Positions 34,745 through 44,341 are shown, counted from the stretch's first letter. The stretch: 64,000 nt of DNA from Haloarchaeobius amylolyticus (GCF_026616195.1 NZ_JANHDH010000001.1:1860001-1924000); one strand, 5' to 3'. Translations and numbers: made by a program. The notes: generated by a model from the sequence alone, not told the origin.

Positions 34745-35203
34745 TTACGGGGCGGTCGGGCAGGTGTCGGGTGGGTTCGCGGGGGCGACGAGCCGGAAGC
34801 TCCCGTCGTCCTCGACGATGGCGTACGGGCGGAGGTGCCCCGACCGCGCGGGTCGACTGTCGAACGTCCTCGTCTGACCGTCGTCGAGGGTCACCGTCAG
34901 GACGAACTGGCCAGGGTCGGTGGGGAGGCCCTCAGAGACGACGAAGCCGGGTGGATAGTTGTCGTTCTCTATCGCGTCGAGGTCGCGGGTCAGGTCGGTG
35001 AGAACTGCCCCGTCCTGCTCGACCGTGACCGAGACGGTGTGCGCCTCGTCGTCCCTGTTCATGACTTCGAGCGAGCAGAGGACGGAGTCCGCGGGTGGCT
35101 CTTCGTCGGTCGGGAGTTCCGGCCAGAGTTCGAATCGGGTGGCGGCGAGGCCGACCGCGCCGGTGGCGGCGACTGCCCCGAGGAGGTTACGGCGGGAGAC
35201 CAT
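34745..35203 (-). CDS. Tat-exported small protein
   Basis: 152 residues. The N-terminus MVSRRNLLGAVAATGAVGLAA is a Tat signal; the remainder is an acidic beta-rich domain ending in a run of Pro and Cys. It has two cysteines in the mature part (CSLEVMNRDDEAHTVSVTV and DTCPTAP), which might form a disulfide. No family recognised. ATG 35203 gives the best Tat signal; GTG 35218 is an alternative. It ends 37 bases upstream of prs on the same strand. Confidence 0.75.
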   Translation of the reverse strand: MVSRRNLLGAVAATGAVGLAATRFELWPELPTDEEPPADSVLCSLEVMNRDDEAHTVSVTVEQDGAVLTDLTRDLDAIENDNYPPGFVVSEGLPTDPGQFVLTVTLDDGQTRTFDSRPARSGHLRPYAIVEDDGSFRLVAPANPPDTCPTAP

Positions 35204-35255
35204 TCGACCCGTCTTCACCGCCTAGAGACATGAACGTTGTCGGAGAACTCGTCCG

Positions 35256-36059
35256 CTACCGTGGCACCGCCACCGCCGCCACGTCGGGCATCCCGAGCAA
35301 CTGGTGGCGCCAGCCGTCCTCGCCCTCGGCGAAGAACCTGCCATCTGCACTGACCGCGTAGACCGTGTCACCGTAGTCGAGGTCGACGAATTCGGCGTCG
35401 GGCTGGTGGGGGTGGACCTGCCAGCGCCCGTCGTCGGCCAGCCGGAGGAGTTCGCCGCCGCCGAGGGCGTGGCCCCGGTCGCCGTCGCTGGCGACGAGGG
35501 TGAACTCGCCGTCGAGGTGGTCCATCCAGCCGTTGCCGAGGTAGTAGAGGCCCGCACCTGTGGCGGCTCGCGGGATACCCGACGCAGCCACGTCGCGCAC
35601 GTCGTCGAGACCGGCGTGGGCCATGTCGTCGGTGAGGCGGTACACCCCGTCGCTGGCGGCGACGAGGTCGCCGTCGATGGCGCGAACGTCGCCCTCGCAG
35701 GTGCCGAGGGCGTTCCAGTCGCCCGATACCTCGTCGTATCTTGCGATTTCGCCGTCCTGGCCGGCCGCGAGCAGGCCGTCGCCGGAGAGCCCGACCGCGA
35801 CCGCCGGGCCGAAGCCGGACGCCTCGAACTCGCCGGGCCCCACGAGGACGGCCTCGTCGGTGGCGACCGCGACGAGGCCGTCCCCGGCGGCCACGTCCCG
35901 CGCCGAGCAGCGATGTGCGAGTTCGAAGCCGCCGACGCGCTCGTCGACCACGTCCACCGTCACGACGCCCATCCCGCTGGCGACGTAGGCGGTCGTCTCG
36001 CGCCTGTCGCCGGAGTAGACCCGCTTCTCGTCGAGGCTGATGTCGTTGTCGGCGCTCAT
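35256..36059 (-). CDS. Soluble beta-propeller protein (HVO_0234-like)
   Basis: 267 residues of repeated short blades (patterns such as GVVTVDVVDERVGGFE, DGLVAVATDEAVLVGPGE and GDTVYAVSADGRFFAEGEDGW). It resembles the HVO_0234 family of haloarchaeal beta-propellers, a name I recall but could not check. No signal peptide or membrane segment, so it is cytoplasmic. It shares its blade style with the membrane-anchored propeller at 12671-13924. The start at 36059 gives a divergent spacer of 168 bases to the next gene. Confidence 0.82.
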   Translation of the reverse strand: MSADNDISLDEKRVYSGDRRETTAYVASGMGVVTVDVVDERVGGFELAHRCSARDVAAGDGLVAVATDEAVLVGPGEFEASGFGPAVAVGLSGDGLLAAGQDGEIARYDEVSGDWNALGTCEGDVRAIDGDLVAASDGVYRLTDDMAHAGLDDVRDVAASGIPRAATGAGLYYLGNGWMDHLDGEFTLVASDGDRGHALGGGELLRLADDGRWQVHPHQPDAEFVDLDYGDTVYAVSADGRFFAEGEDGWRHQLLGMPDVAAVAVPR

Positions 36060-36194
36060 GCGTGGAGGTGCGTGGAGTGGGGAGGAAAAGCGTGTGGTTC
36101 GTTCTCCGGCGGTGGAAACGGCCGCAGTCTCGGGAATCACGGCGGTCGTGGTGCGGACCGGAGAAACACTAATTCCGTTTTCGAACTTCGGGAA

Positions 36195-36202
36195 AATTTT
36201 AA
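36195..36202 (+). promoter_or_regulatory. TATA element of the Tat-exported hydrolase
   Basis: AATTTTAA centred about 29 bases before ATG 36228. Confidence 0.55.
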
Positions 36203-36227
36203 CTCCCGTTACCATGTGCCATGGTAC

Positions 36228-37130
36228 ATGGTTACACCAGACGAGGGCTCCAGCACCGGCTCGACGCGTCGACGATTCCTGAAAGCGACAACCGCGACCG
36301 CGGTCGGCCTCGTCGGCCTCACCGGGACTGCCGCGGCGTTCGACGGCGACGACGGCGACATTCAGGGCGACCCGGACTTCCCGCGGGCGACCACGCGGGG
36401 GCACTTCGACATCCACTGGTGGTACGGCGACCAGCTGACCGACGGCCACACCGCGTGGGACTACAGCACCGTCGGGAACATCCCCGGCTACGGCACCAGC
36501 CCGGACCCCGACGAGGTGATGATCTCCATCCACGGCTGGCTGGTCGAGCAGTCCGAGGCACCCGACCACTTCGCCACGGTGAAACGCTCCCTGCGGAACA
36601 ACGGCTACGACCACCCCGTCATCGGGTTCAGCTACGACTCCGACACCAGCACGACCGACTGGTGGCCGGCGACCGACATCGCCGAGCGCAACGGGAAGAA
36701 GCTCGCCAACTTCATCCGGTACTACCGCTCCCAGACCGGCGCCGACGTGCGCCTCATCGGGCACTCGCTGGGCGGGCGCGTGCTGGTCTCGACGCTGCAG
36801 GAACTCAACGGGCTGGGCGAGCAGGACTCCATCGTGTCCGCGACGCTGCTCGGGGCGGCCGCCGACAACGACGCGGTGTCCGTGAGTGGCGAGTACGGCG
36901 ACGACATCGCCGCGGTCGCCGGGCACGTGGACAACTACTGGAAGGACGAGGACGACGTGCTCAACTGGGCCTACTCGACCGGCGAGTTCGACTCCGCGGT
37001 CGGCGAGGAGGGCTGTGAGGGCACCCCGCCGGCGAACTACACCGACCACAACGTGGACTACGTCCCGGACCACTTCTCCTACCACGAACCCGGCGACGGC
37101 TGCATGGCCGAGGTCGTGGCGAACTTCTGA
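36228..37130 (+). CDS. Tat-exported alpha/beta-hydrolase (lipase-like)
   Basis: 300 residues. A Tat signal (TRRRFLKATTATAVGLVGLTGTAAA) is followed by the mature enzyme. The nucleophile elbow is GHSLGG, an oxyanion-hole start ISIHGWLVEQSEAPDHF is upstream, and likely catalytic Asp and His follow in the last third (HNVDYVPDHFSYHEPGDG). Two cysteines may form a disulfide. Similar proteins are extracellular lipases or esterases of haloarchaea. ATG 36228 is chosen over ATG 36221, which is out of frame. Confidence 0.87.
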   Translation: MVTPDEGSSTGSTRRRFLKATTATAVGLVGLTGTAAAFDGDDGDIQGDPDFPRATTRGHFDIHWWYGDQLTDGHTAWDYSTVGNIPGYGTSPDPDEVMISIHGWLVEQSEAPDHFATVKRSLRNNGYDHPVIGFSYDSDTSTTDWWPATDIAERNGKKLANFIRYYRSQTGADVRLIGHSLGGRVLVSTLQELNGLGEQDSIVSATLLGAAADNDAVSVSGEYGDDIAAVAGHVDNYWKDEDDVLNWAYSTGEFDSAVGEEGCEGTPPANYTDHNVDYVPDHFSYHEPGDGCMAEVVANF

Positions 37131-37161
37131 CCGGGAGGACGAGGTGGAGAACCCGCCGGCC

Positions 37162-37407
37162 TCAGAGCTTCGTCGCGACGCGCAGTTCGGAGTCCGTCAC
37201 GGTCTCGACGGAATCGGCGGGCACCTCGATGTCGTCCTCGCCGCGGTCGCCGAACCCGAAGCTCTGGATGATTGCGTCGGGGACGCCGGACTCGGGGTCG
37301 ACGTAGGCGACCTGTGCGTCCGTGTCGACCGCGGTGACGATGCCGATCTGTTCGCCCTCGACGTCCATCAGGTACTTGCCTTCGTCTTCGGTTGACAGGA
37401 CAGCCAT
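37162..37407 (-). CDS. PRC-barrel-like small protein
   Basis: 81 residues, acidic and beta-rich. GKYLMDVEGEQIGIVTAVDTDAQVAYVDPES has the shape of a PRC-barrel repeat. PRC-barrel proteins in archaea are small RNA-processing or regulatory adaptors such as CdpB division proteins. No direct evidence links this one to division. It converges with the lipase-like gene with a 31-base gap. Confidence 0.68.
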   Translation of the reverse strand: MAVLSTEDEGKYLMDVEGEQIGIVTAVDTDAQVAYVDPESGVPDAIIQSFGFGDRGEDDIEVPADSVETVTDSELRVATKL

Positions 37408-37573
37408 CGTATACGAGACGTGGGCCGGTTCGCCCATATAGGTCGGGCCTAAGGGCAGGGCGTCGGCGACCCCGGCGAGAGCTATCGGCGAGCACGCAGG
37501 TTCCATGCCCCCTATCGACGCACCCGCAACAGTTCGGAACCACTTTTGTCTCCCACACCGCAGTACCGCTCGA

Positions 37574-38941
37574 ATGAAGGTATTCGGTTCCAGCGGGACG
37601 CGCGGCGTCGCCAACGAGGAGTTGACGCCCGACTTCGTCCTGCGCGTGGCGAAGGCTGCCGGGACGGCGTGGGACGTCGACCGGGTGGCCATCGCCCGCG
37701 ACACACGCGCGACAGGAGAGATGCTCGCCGACGCGGCCGTCGCCGGCCTGACCAGCGTGGGCGTCGACGTGGACCGCCTCGGCGTCGTCCCGACGCCCGG
37801 CGCACAGGTGTACGCCGAGGCCGAGGGCGTGCCCGCGATGATGGTGACCGCGAGCCACAACCCGCCGGAGTACAACGGCGTGAAGCTCGTCGGCACCGAC
37901 GGCGTCGAACTCGCGGTCTCGGACCTCGAACGCGTCGAGGACATCCTGCTGGCCGAGAAGTTCGAGGCTGCCGCGTGGGACGAGGTCGGTCACGTGACCC
38001 ACGTCGACGACGCCCCCGAGCGCTACGTCGACCAGCTGCTCGACGCGGTCGACACCGACGCCATCGCCGATGCCGACCTGACGGTCGCACTCGACCCCGG
38101 CCACGGCGCCGGGTGCCTCACCTCGCCCGAGTTCTTCCGCCGGCTCGGCTGCCGGGTCGTCACGGTCAACGCCCAGCCCGACGGACACTTCCCCGGGCGC
38201 AACCCCGAACCCGTCCCGGAGAACCTCGAAGACCTCGGCCGCCTCGTCCGCGCGACCGGTGCCGACGTGGGTATCGCCCACGACGGCGACGCCGACCGCG
38301 CCATCTTCTACGACGAACACGGCGAGTACGTCGAGGGCGACGCCACGCTCGCGGCCCTCGCCGCCGCCGAACTCGGCCCCGGGGACACCACCGTCTCCGC
38401 GGTCAACGTCTCCCAGCGCCTCGTCGACGTGGCCCAGAAGACCGGCGCGACGCTGGAGCTCACGCCCATCGGCTCGACCAACATCATCACCCGTATCGGC
38501 GAACTCGAGGCACAGGGCGAACACGTCCCGGTCGCCGGCGAGGGCAACGGCGGCATCTTCTTCCCGGACTACCGCCTCGCCCGCGACGGCGCCTACATCG
38601 CCGCGCGCTTCCTCGAACTCGTCGCCGAGCGCCCCGTCAGCGAGATCGTCGAACCCTACGCCGGCTACCACAACGTCCGCCGGAACGTCGAGTACGACAC
38701 CGAGGCCGAGCGCGCGACGATGCTCGCCGCCGCCGAGGACCGCGCGAACGCCGACGCGGACGCCGAACTCGACACGAAGGACGGCTACCGCCTCGACTAC
38801 GGCGACGCCTGGGTGCTCGCCCGTCCCTCCGGGACCGAACCGCTCGTACGCATCTACGCCGAGGCCAAGGACGAGGACCGCGCCGTCTCCCTCGTCGAGG
38901 AGATGCACGAGACGCTCGTCGCCGCGAAGGCCGACGCCTGA
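37574..38941 (+). CDS. glmM: Phosphoglucosamine mutase (or phosphomannomutase)
   Basis: 455 residues, alpha-D-phosphohexomutase fold. Active-site phosphoserine loop TASHNP (Ser94), metal loop DGDADR, sugar-binding GEGNGG and phosphate-binding RPSGTEPLVR are all visible. It interconverts hexose 6- and 1-phosphates for surface glycan synthesis. Sequence alone cannot separate GlmM from ManB; glmM is the usual archaeal annotation. The length is normal. A TATA-like CACTTTTGT is 28 bases upstream of the start. Confidence 0.92.
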   Translation: MKVFGSSGTRGVANEELTPDFVLRVAKAAGTAWDVDRVAIARDTRATGEMLADAAVAGLTSVGVDVDRLGVVPTPGAQVYAEAEGVPAMMVTASHNPPEYNGVKLVGTDGVELAVSDLERVEDILLAEKFEAAAWDEVGHVTHVDDAPERYVDQLLDAVDTDAIADADLTVALDPGHGAGCLTSPEFFRRLGCRVVTVNAQPDGHFPGRNPEPVPENLEDLGRLVRATGADVGIAHDGDADRAIFYDEHGEYVEGDATLAALAAAELGPGDTTVSAVNVSQRLVDVAQKTGATLELTPIGSTNIITRIGELEAQGEHVPVAGEGNGGIFFPDYRLARDGAYIAARFLELVAERPVSEIVEPYAGYHNVRRNVEYDTEAERATMLAAAEDRANADADAELDTKDGYRLDYGDAWVLARPSGTEPLVRIYAEAKDEDRAVSLVEEMHETLVAAKADA

Positions 38942-38991
38942 GGAACCCCGGTCGAGATCCGGAGCAGAAGAACCTTTTCGCCGCGACGCTG

Positions 38992-40098
38992 CTACTCCGC
39001 GATACCGAGCACGTCCTGTAGCTCCGCCTTCTCCTCGCGCAGGTCGGCCAGTTCGTCGGCGACCGCGCCCGACGCGAGTCGCTCTCGTTCCTCCTCGCCG
39101 AGGTCGGTCAGTGCCACGGCCGCGGTCCGCAGTCGGTCGTAGTCCTCGCGCCAGGTCAGCTCGCGGACCGTTCGCAGGGTCGCGACCACGTCCTCGCTGG
39201 CGAAGCGCGAGACCAGCGAGATGCGCTCCTCGCAGCGTCGCCTGAGCTGTTCGGCCGGCCCCGGCGGCCAGCCGAGTCGCAGGCCGGAGCCGTCGAGCCG
39301 GTCCAGGTAGGTCTGGCGGGTCGAGACCGCACGGGTCAGCTCGACCGGGTCGTCGACGTAGTGCTCCAGTTTCGAGCGCGAGTAGTCCGCGAGTTCGAGC
39401 AGTCGCGGGATGGTCTCGGTGCCGGCCTCGTGGCTCTCGACGAACTCGACCAGTTCGGTCGGCGGCTCGCGCACCGCGACCAGCGGGTACTCGGCCGCGT
39501 CGGCCGCGAACGCGAGCACCTCGCGGGCGCTGGCGTCGAGGCGGTAGTCCTGGAACGCCTCGACCACCGCCTCGTCGTACGTCTCGATGGGCCCGCGGAG
39601 GTCCTCGACCGGGGCGTCGAGGTCCGCCTCGCCGAGTTCCTGCAGTCGCTCGCACTCCGCGATGCGGTCCTTGACCGTCCCGAGCCGCCGCTTCGCGGCC
39701 TTCTCGGCCTCACGGTACGCCTCCCTGGCCTCGCGCTCGGCCTCGAGCAACTCGGCCGCCTCCTCGGCGGGTTCGAGGGCCTCGCGGGTCGCCTGGAAGT
39801 CGGACTCGCTCAGCCGTCGCTTGTCGGTCCGGTCCAGCGCCGTCTCGAAGGCGTCCCGGTGTGCCACGTCCTCCGGCAGGTCCTCGACCAGTGTCGCGAA
39901 GCGCTCCTGGAACTCGACGTAGGCCTGGAAGTCGCCCGACCCCGTCGCGGTGTCGACGTAGTTGTCGAGCAGTTTCGTCGCCTCGCCGTAGGCGTCGGCC
40001 ACCTGTTCGAGGCCGTCGCGCCCGCGCTCCTCGACCGCCTGCCGGGCCTGCTGGTGCTCGCGTTCCGCCTCGCGGAGCCGGGCCGCGGCCTCACTCAT
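38992..40098 (-). CDS. Long coiled-coil protein (DUF7118-like)
   Basis: 368 residues, acidic, mostly helical with heptad repeats throughout ([24 protein letters not shown] at the start, [20 protein letters not shown] in the middle). No enzymatic motif. It overlaps hisI by 8 bases on the same strand, so the two are likely co-transcribed. The DUF number is recalled, not checked. Function unknown; the repeated helices suggest a scaffold. Confidence 0.75.
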   Translation of the reverse strand: MSEAAARLREAEREHQQARQAVEERGRDGLEQVADAYGEATKLLDNYVDTATGSGDFQAYVEFQERFATLVEDLPEDVAHRDAFETALDRTDKRRLSESDFQATREALEPAEEAAELLEAEREAREAYREAEKAAKRRLGTVKDRIAECERLQELGEADLDAPVEDLRGPIETYDEAVVEAFQDYRLDASAREVLAFAADAAEYPLVAVREPPTELVEFVESHEAGTETIPRLLELADYSRSKLEHYVDDPVELTRAVSTRQTYLDRLDGSGLRLGWPPGPAEQLRRRCEERISLVSRFASEDVVATLRTVRELTWREDYDRLRTAAVALTDLGEEERERLASGAVADELADLREEKAELQDVLGIAE

Positions 40099-40456
40099 AG
40101 ACGTCGTCCGGGTCGAAGACACGCTCTCCCACCTCCTCGCCGTCGAGGGTCCGGTAGAAGCAGGAGTGGAAGCCGGTGTGACACGCCCCGCCCGTCTGGT
40201 CCACCCGGTAGAGCAGGGCGTCGCCGTCGCAGTCCACCCGCACCTCGGCGACTGCCTGGGTGTGCCCACTGGTCGCGCCCTTCTCCCACAGCTCGTCGCG
40301 CGACCGGGAGTAGTAGTGTGCCCGCCCGGTCTCGCGGGTCTTCGCGACCGCCTCCTCGTTCGCGTACGCGAGCATCACCACCTCGCCGCTCTCAACGTCC
40401 TGGGCGACCACGGGGACCAGCCCGTCCGCACCGAAATCGAGCGAGACTGCTGTCAT
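40091..40456 (-). CDS. hisI: Phosphoribosyl-AMP cyclohydrolase (HisI)
   Basis: 121 residues, the length of a stand-alone HisI without the HisE domain. It opens the purine ring of phosphoribosyl-AMP in histidine synthesis. Zinc and magnesium ligand motifs [25 protein letters not shown] are present. The start at 40456 is the only sensible Met. HisE is not seen in this window, so the two enzymes are separate genes here. Confidence 0.95.
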   Translation of the reverse strand: MTAVSLDFGADGLVPVVAQDVESGEVVMLAYANEEAVAKTRETGRAHYYSRSRDELWEKGATSGHTQAVAEVRVDCDGDALLYRVDQTGGACHTGFHSCFYRTLDGEEVGERVFDPDDVYE

Positions 40457-41019
40457 TACCTCACACGTCGGCGGTTCGGGCTATGTGTCTTTTGCTGCCG
40501 ACCGTCACCTGCTGTGGTCGGTCGGTCTCACTCGCCGCGTCAGACCGTGTCTGTGGCGACGCGCAGCGAACTCGCGCCGATGGCGATGAAAGACCGCGAC
40601 CGCCCCGCACAGCACCGCACCACGCCCTCCCCGGCCGATTCCGTTCCTCGCCTCCGGCTGCGGTACTCGTCCCTCGCGCGGTCCGGCGGGCGGACAGGCC
40701 CGCCCGCCTGCACGCGCCAGACGGAAGGTTTCGGTCTATCGGTCGTCGACGCTCGGTGGGAACTTCACCTGGCGCGCGCGGACTCGCGTGCCGGAGGCCG
40801 CGAGTCGGCATCGCGCGAGGGACGACCGGAGCGATAGCGGAGGGAGTCGGCTGGGGAGGCTGTGGTGCGGTCGTGGACGCCAGCGCGAGTGGGCCGGTCG
40901 GCCTCACCGACACCACCGACACCGGGAACGCCACCCAACCCAACGCGAGACGACCCACGACTCACCAGCCGACACCAGCGACACGCCTAAGCCACCGGGC
41001 CGAACACCAAGAGACACGA
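40457..41019. repeat. 563-base gene-free region with inverted repeats
   Basis: No coding frame here has halophile-type composition; the open frames are Arg-, Pro- and Ser-rich. TCGTCCCTCGCGCG (40667-40680) is the inverse of CGCGCGAGGGACGA (40812-40825), a perfect 14-base pair 131 bases apart. Within it, GACTCGCG (40781-40788) and CGCGAGTC (40799-40806) make an 8-base hairpin with a 10-base loop. The area may encode a structured RNA or be a remnant of a small mobile repeat. Nothing else was seen. Confidence 0.6.
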
Positions 41020-41244
41020 ATGGCAAGCATCGCAGAGCAGTTCTCGCAGGCCCCGGTCCTCGTCTCCCTCTCACTGGCGAGTCTCGTCGCCAGCGTCCTC
41101 ATGTTCGGCGGGACCATCGCCCTGCTGCCCGGCGGCCTCTCGGAGTCGACCGAACCGTTCTGGCTGGCCATCGTCGTCGTCGGCGTGGCTATCACGGTCA
41201 TCTGGAACGTGCTGTATCCGCTGTACGAGAATTTTATAGCTTAA
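41020..41244 (+). CDS. Small two-helix membrane protein
   Basis: 74 residues with two membrane helices (about 12-33 and 45-66). It resembles small haloarchaeal proteins of the type DUF6199/unknown, but I cannot name the family. It converges with the prepilin peptidase gene and overlaps it by 4 bases. Confidence 0.72.
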   Translation: MASIAEQFSQAPVLVSLSLASLVASVLMFGGTIALLPGGLSESTEPFWLAIVVVGVAITVIWNVLYPLYENFIA

Positions 41245-42368
41245 ATTAGCCCGAGTGCCCGCAGCGCCCCGATGAGGATATCGCCGTAGGCGAACGCGAC
41301 GAGCAGGCCGAAGAACACGGGCACGAGGAACGGGATGCCGGGCGTGACCCACAGCTCCTCCTCGGTGACCAGCCGGTCCAACCCGTCGCGCAGGCGCTCC
41401 GGCGAGGTGCCGTAGGCGTCGCCCTCGATGTCGGCCATGAAGGCGGCGGCGCCCCACGGGTCCTCGACGGTGTCGTCGACTGCTGCGTGGTCTGCGGCAG
41501 CAGCTTCGTCGGGCCCTGCGTCTTCTGGCGACTCCGGCTCGTCCACGCCGCCGTCGGTCGCCACGTCCGCGTTCTCCGAGGCCCCCTCGTTCGCGAGGTG
41601 GACCGCGCCGTCGGTCGGGTCGTGGGTCTCCTCGGGCAGGCTCGCGGGGTCCCGGTAGTGCTCGGGGTCGGCCCGCAACTCGTCGAGGGTCGCGCCGCGC
41701 CAGCGCAGGTACATCCGGACCGCGTCGAGGTCCAGCCCGGACTGGCGGGGGTACAGCAGGCCCTTGAGGCGCTCGCCGATGCCGGCGTCGGAATCGGAGA
41801 GCAGTTTCCCGTGCGTGGTCGGGATGGCGTCCCACCGGACCGGGATGCCGACGAACATGCGCCTGCTCTGGTGGCCCATCGCGGTGTTTCGCAGGGCGAG
41901 CAGGCCCGGGTAGGCGATGCCCCAGACCACCGCGTTCGTGAGGATGGTGAACGAGAAGACCCGCATCGGGGCGGGGTCGGCGACCGGGAAGGTCGTCCCC
42001 GCGAGCGTGATGGCCGGCCACGTGGGATAGAGCACGGCCATCGTCATCAGCGCCCGGGCGTCCGCGCCGCCGAAGGCCCCGAGGAAGTGGAACAGGTACG
42101 CCATCGAGACGACGAAGCCGACGCTGATGGTCGTCGTGATGACGAACAGCCGCCACTCGCGGCCCCCGGCCGCCACCGCGTCCTGGTACTCCAGCGCGAG
42201 CAGGGCCACGCCGAGGGTCGTCAGCGGGACCCACGTCAGGTTGTCGACGCGGCGCGTCTGGATGTCGGTGTACGCCAGGTAGGCGAAGACGGGAACCGTC
42301 AGCAGGCGCAGCAGGTCCGGAATCGTCGCGGAGAGAGGGCCGACGTCTACCACTGGGAAGAGAGGCAC
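41241..42368 (-). CDS. Archaeal prepilin/preflagellin peptidase (A24)
   Basis: 375 residues, membrane aspartyl protease that processes type IV pilin-like and archaellin signal peptides. The catalytic Asp residues are Asp35 in YTDIQTRRVDN and Asp103 in GGADARAL. A long acidic insertion (about residues 210-310) separates the membrane parts, typical of haloarchaeal PibD-like enzymes, which are longer than bacterial ones. The start is GTG 42368; the protein has no ATG near the front. The C-terminal helices (EELWVTPGIPFLVPVFFGLLVAFAYGDILIG) match the family end. Confidence 0.9.
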   Translation of the reverse strand: MPLFPVVDVGPLSATIPDLLRLLTVPVFAYLAYTDIQTRRVDNLTWVPLTTLGVALLALEYQDAVAAGGREWRLFVITTTISVGFVVSMAYLFHFLGAFGGADARALMTMAVLYPTWPAITLAGTTFPVADPAPMRVFSFTILTNAVVWGIAYPGLLALRNTAMGHQSRRMFVGIPVRWDAIPTTHGKLLSDSDAGIGERLKGLLYPRQSGLDLDAVRMYLRWRGATLDELRADPEHYRDPASLPEETHDPTDGAVHLANEGASENADVATDGGVDEPESPEDAGPDEAAAADHAAVDDTVEDPWGAAAFMADIEGDAYGTSPERLRDGLDRLVTEEELWVTPGIPFLVPVFFGLLVAFAYGDILIGALRALGLI

Positions 42369-42456
42369 CGGGAGACGAGGTAACAGTTACGGTCGGGTCA
42401 GGTCGCGATACGCGGTGCTGGGTCGGGTGGAAAACGGATGAAGGTGAGAGTCCGTT

Positions 42457-42846
42457 TCAGATGACGCGGTTCTGCAGGTAGTCGAGGTGCTTCGCGTTGT
42501 ACACGATCTTGACCTCGTCGGCAGCCGGGCTGCCGATGCAGGTCAGACGGACGTTCTTCTCCTCGACCTCCTCGTCCGAGAGGATCTGCTGCATGTCCAT
42601 GTCGATGTCACCCTCCGTGACGATCGCTGCGCAGTTCGCGCAGGCACCGGCACGGCAGGAGAAGGGCCAGTCGTAGCCCTGGGCCTCTGCGGCCTCGAGG
42701 ATGTACTCGCCCTGGTTGACTTCGAGGGAGCCGTAGTCCTCGTCACCGAGGCCGGCGTCAGCAGCCTTCTCGAAGAGGTCGTCGTCGTCCATGTCCCAGC
42801 CCTGGTCGTCCAGCACTTCGTAATTGAGGTATTCTACCGTGGGCAT
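42457..42846 (-). CDS. fer: Halo-type 2Fe-2S ferredoxin
   Basis: 129 residues. The cluster ligands are the cysteines of [10 protein letters not shown] and the later [10 protein letters not shown], the plant-type pattern. The acidic insert ([20 protein letters not shown]) near the N-terminus is the hallmark of haloarchaeal ferredoxins and gives solubility in high salt. It carries electrons for 2-oxoacid oxidoreductases and nitrogen metabolism. A TATA-like AT-rich site, CAAAAGAC on the plus strand at 42871-42878, lies 28 bases upstream of the start. Confidence 0.97.
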   Translation of the reverse strand: MPTVEYLNYEVLDDQGWDMDDDDLFEKAADAGLGDEDYGSLEVNQGEYILEAAEAQGYDWPFSCRAGACANCAAIVTEGDIDMDMQQILSDEEVEEKNVRLTCIGSPAADEVKIVYNAKHLDYLQNRVI

Positions 42847-43020
42847 CACCCGACGGTTCGACCCGCTTGCCAAAAGACCTTGCTGTTTTGTAAGGGGTGA
42901 AATCCCGAAACTCGCAGGAACAATCGGTATAGATTGGTCTGGGACGGTTGATACGTCCGGGCTGGTGAGACAGCGAGGCCCGGTAGCGGCCACCGAGACG
43001 GCGCCCCCCGAACAGACCTA

Positions 43021-44262
43021 TCAGCCGTAGATAGGGAACACCGAGAACAGCAGGTACGAGGCCGTCGCGGAGAGGCTGGGTGTGATGATCCACAGGCCGA
43101 TGACGCGGCCGGTCGTCCCGGGGTCGAACAGGTCGCTCGCGGCGAGTTCCTCGGGCTGCTCCTCGCCGATGGGAGCGACCGACTCGCCGGGTTTGTCCGC
43201 CTGGAGTGCGCCACCGACGGTCTTCTTCTGGGTCTGGTCGGCTTCGACCTGTTCGGTGGCCGTCCCGCCGTCGGCCTTGGTCGCGCCCTCGCCCTTGACG
43301 GCTTTTCCAGCCGCCTGCGTGATGGTGGTGGTACGGGTCGCCCGTCCCCAACCGAGGCCGACGATGGACATCGTCGCCGAGACGGCGAGCGAGGCCGGGA
43401 TACCGATGAGCGACAGGAACGTGATGAGGCTCGCACTCACGACCTCGACGATGAGCGCCGCCAGCAGCGGCAGGTCGGTGAGGTCGTTGCCGACCGTATC
43501 CAGCGTCCGGCGGGCGATGGTGAACGCGCCGAGACCGATGGCGCCGCCACCCAGCGCGACGTAGACGATGAAGCCGTCACCGAAGGCGCTGATACTGTAG
43601 AGGGGCGCGACCGCGTTCGCGACGTTCGACGCGCCCGCCGAGAACGCCATGTAACAGCCGATGACGACCACGAGGACGGCGCTGATGGCCTCGCGGCGGG
43701 ACGTGCCCTCCGCGATCCAGACCACCGGGATGGGGCCAAGGTGCCGGCGTTCGAACATCGACCCCGTCGATGTATCGACGCCGAACCGGGTCGCGAGCAT
43801 CGGGTAGAAGTACCGGCCGATGACCGCACAGACCCAGAACGCCATCACGGGCGCGACGATCCACCACGAGACGATGCCGCCCATGACCTCCCAGCGGATG
43901 CTGTCGCTGGCGACGCCCATGCCGGCGATGGCGCCGACCGCGGTCATCGAGGTAGAGGCGGGGACGCCGAAGAGGTTGGAGACGAGCAGCGCCAGCCCGA
44001 CGAACAGGAGGATGACGACGCTGGCGGCCAGCGTGAACTTCGTGGCCGGCACGATCTTGCCGCCCATCGTCTTGATGACCTCTCGACCGGCGGTCCAGCC
44101 ACCGAGGAGTGCGAAGCCGGACATCAGGGTCGCCGCCCAGAACTTCGACACCGAGTTCGAGCCGACCGCGGGCCCGAACGCGACACCAGTGGAGGAACCG
44201 CCGATGTTGAAGCCGACGAACACGGCCACCGCGAGTCCGACGACGAGGAGCGCTTCGACCAT
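43021..44262 (-). CDS. PiT-family inorganic phosphate transporter
   Basis: 413 residues. About ten membrane helices with two PiT halves: GFNIGGSSTGVAFGPAVG in the first and GASNVANAVAPL in the second, the duplicated GANDVAN-like signatures. A 90-residue hydrophilic, Ala/Gly/Lys-rich loop (about 290-380) sits between the last helices. It transports phosphate with Na+ or H+. It is one of two PiT genes in the window and is divergent from hisA with a shared 79-base promoter region. Confidence 0.93.
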   Translation of the reverse strand: MVEALLVVGLAVAVFVGFNIGGSSTGVAFGPAVGSNSVSKFWAATLMSGFALLGGWTAGREVIKTMGGKIVPATKFTLAASVVILLFVGLALLVSNLFGVPASTSMTAVGAIAGMGVASDSIRWEVMGGIVSWWIVAPVMAFWVCAVIGRYFYPMLATRFGVDTSTGSMFERRHLGPIPVVWIAEGTSRREAISAVLVVVIGCYMAFSAGASNVANAVAPLYSISAFGDGFIVYVALGGGAIGLGAFTIARRTLDTVGNDLTDLPLLAALIVEVVSASLITFLSLIGIPASLAVSATMSIVGLGWGRATRTTTITQAAGKAVKGEGATKADGGTATEQVEADQTQKKTVGGALQADKPGESVAPIGEEQPEELAASDLFDPGTTGRVIGLWIITPSLSATASYLLFSVFPIYG

Positions 44263-44289
44263 ACTGTTCGGCCCTATGACGACGACCGG

Positions 44290-44296
44290 TAAAAAG
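44290..44296 (-). promoter_or_regulatory. TATA element of the PiT gene
   Basis: TAAAAAG on the plus strand (CTTTTTA on the minus strand) centred about 31 bases before the start at 44262. Confidence 0.55.
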
Positions 44297-44310
44297 GCCG
44301 TCATCGGTGT

Positions 44311-44317
44311 CTTTACA
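44311..44317 (+). promoter_or_regulatory. TATA element of hisA
   Basis: CTTTACA centred 28 bases before GTG 44342, so a leaderless transcript is likely. It shares the divergent spacer with the PiT promoter. Confidence 0.55.
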
Positions 44318-44341
44318 GCCGCACGACACGCCCTTGCTGGT

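Noticed and set aside
37504-37573. Longer start for glmM (37505)
   Set aside because: The added residues lack family similarity and lie over the TATA-like element; ATG 37574 begins the conserved VFGSSGTRG.
39361-41019. Upstream extension of the small membrane gene at 41020
   Set aside because: The extension is Arg- and Pro-rich, crosses hisI antisense and the repeat region, and no start or domain supports it.
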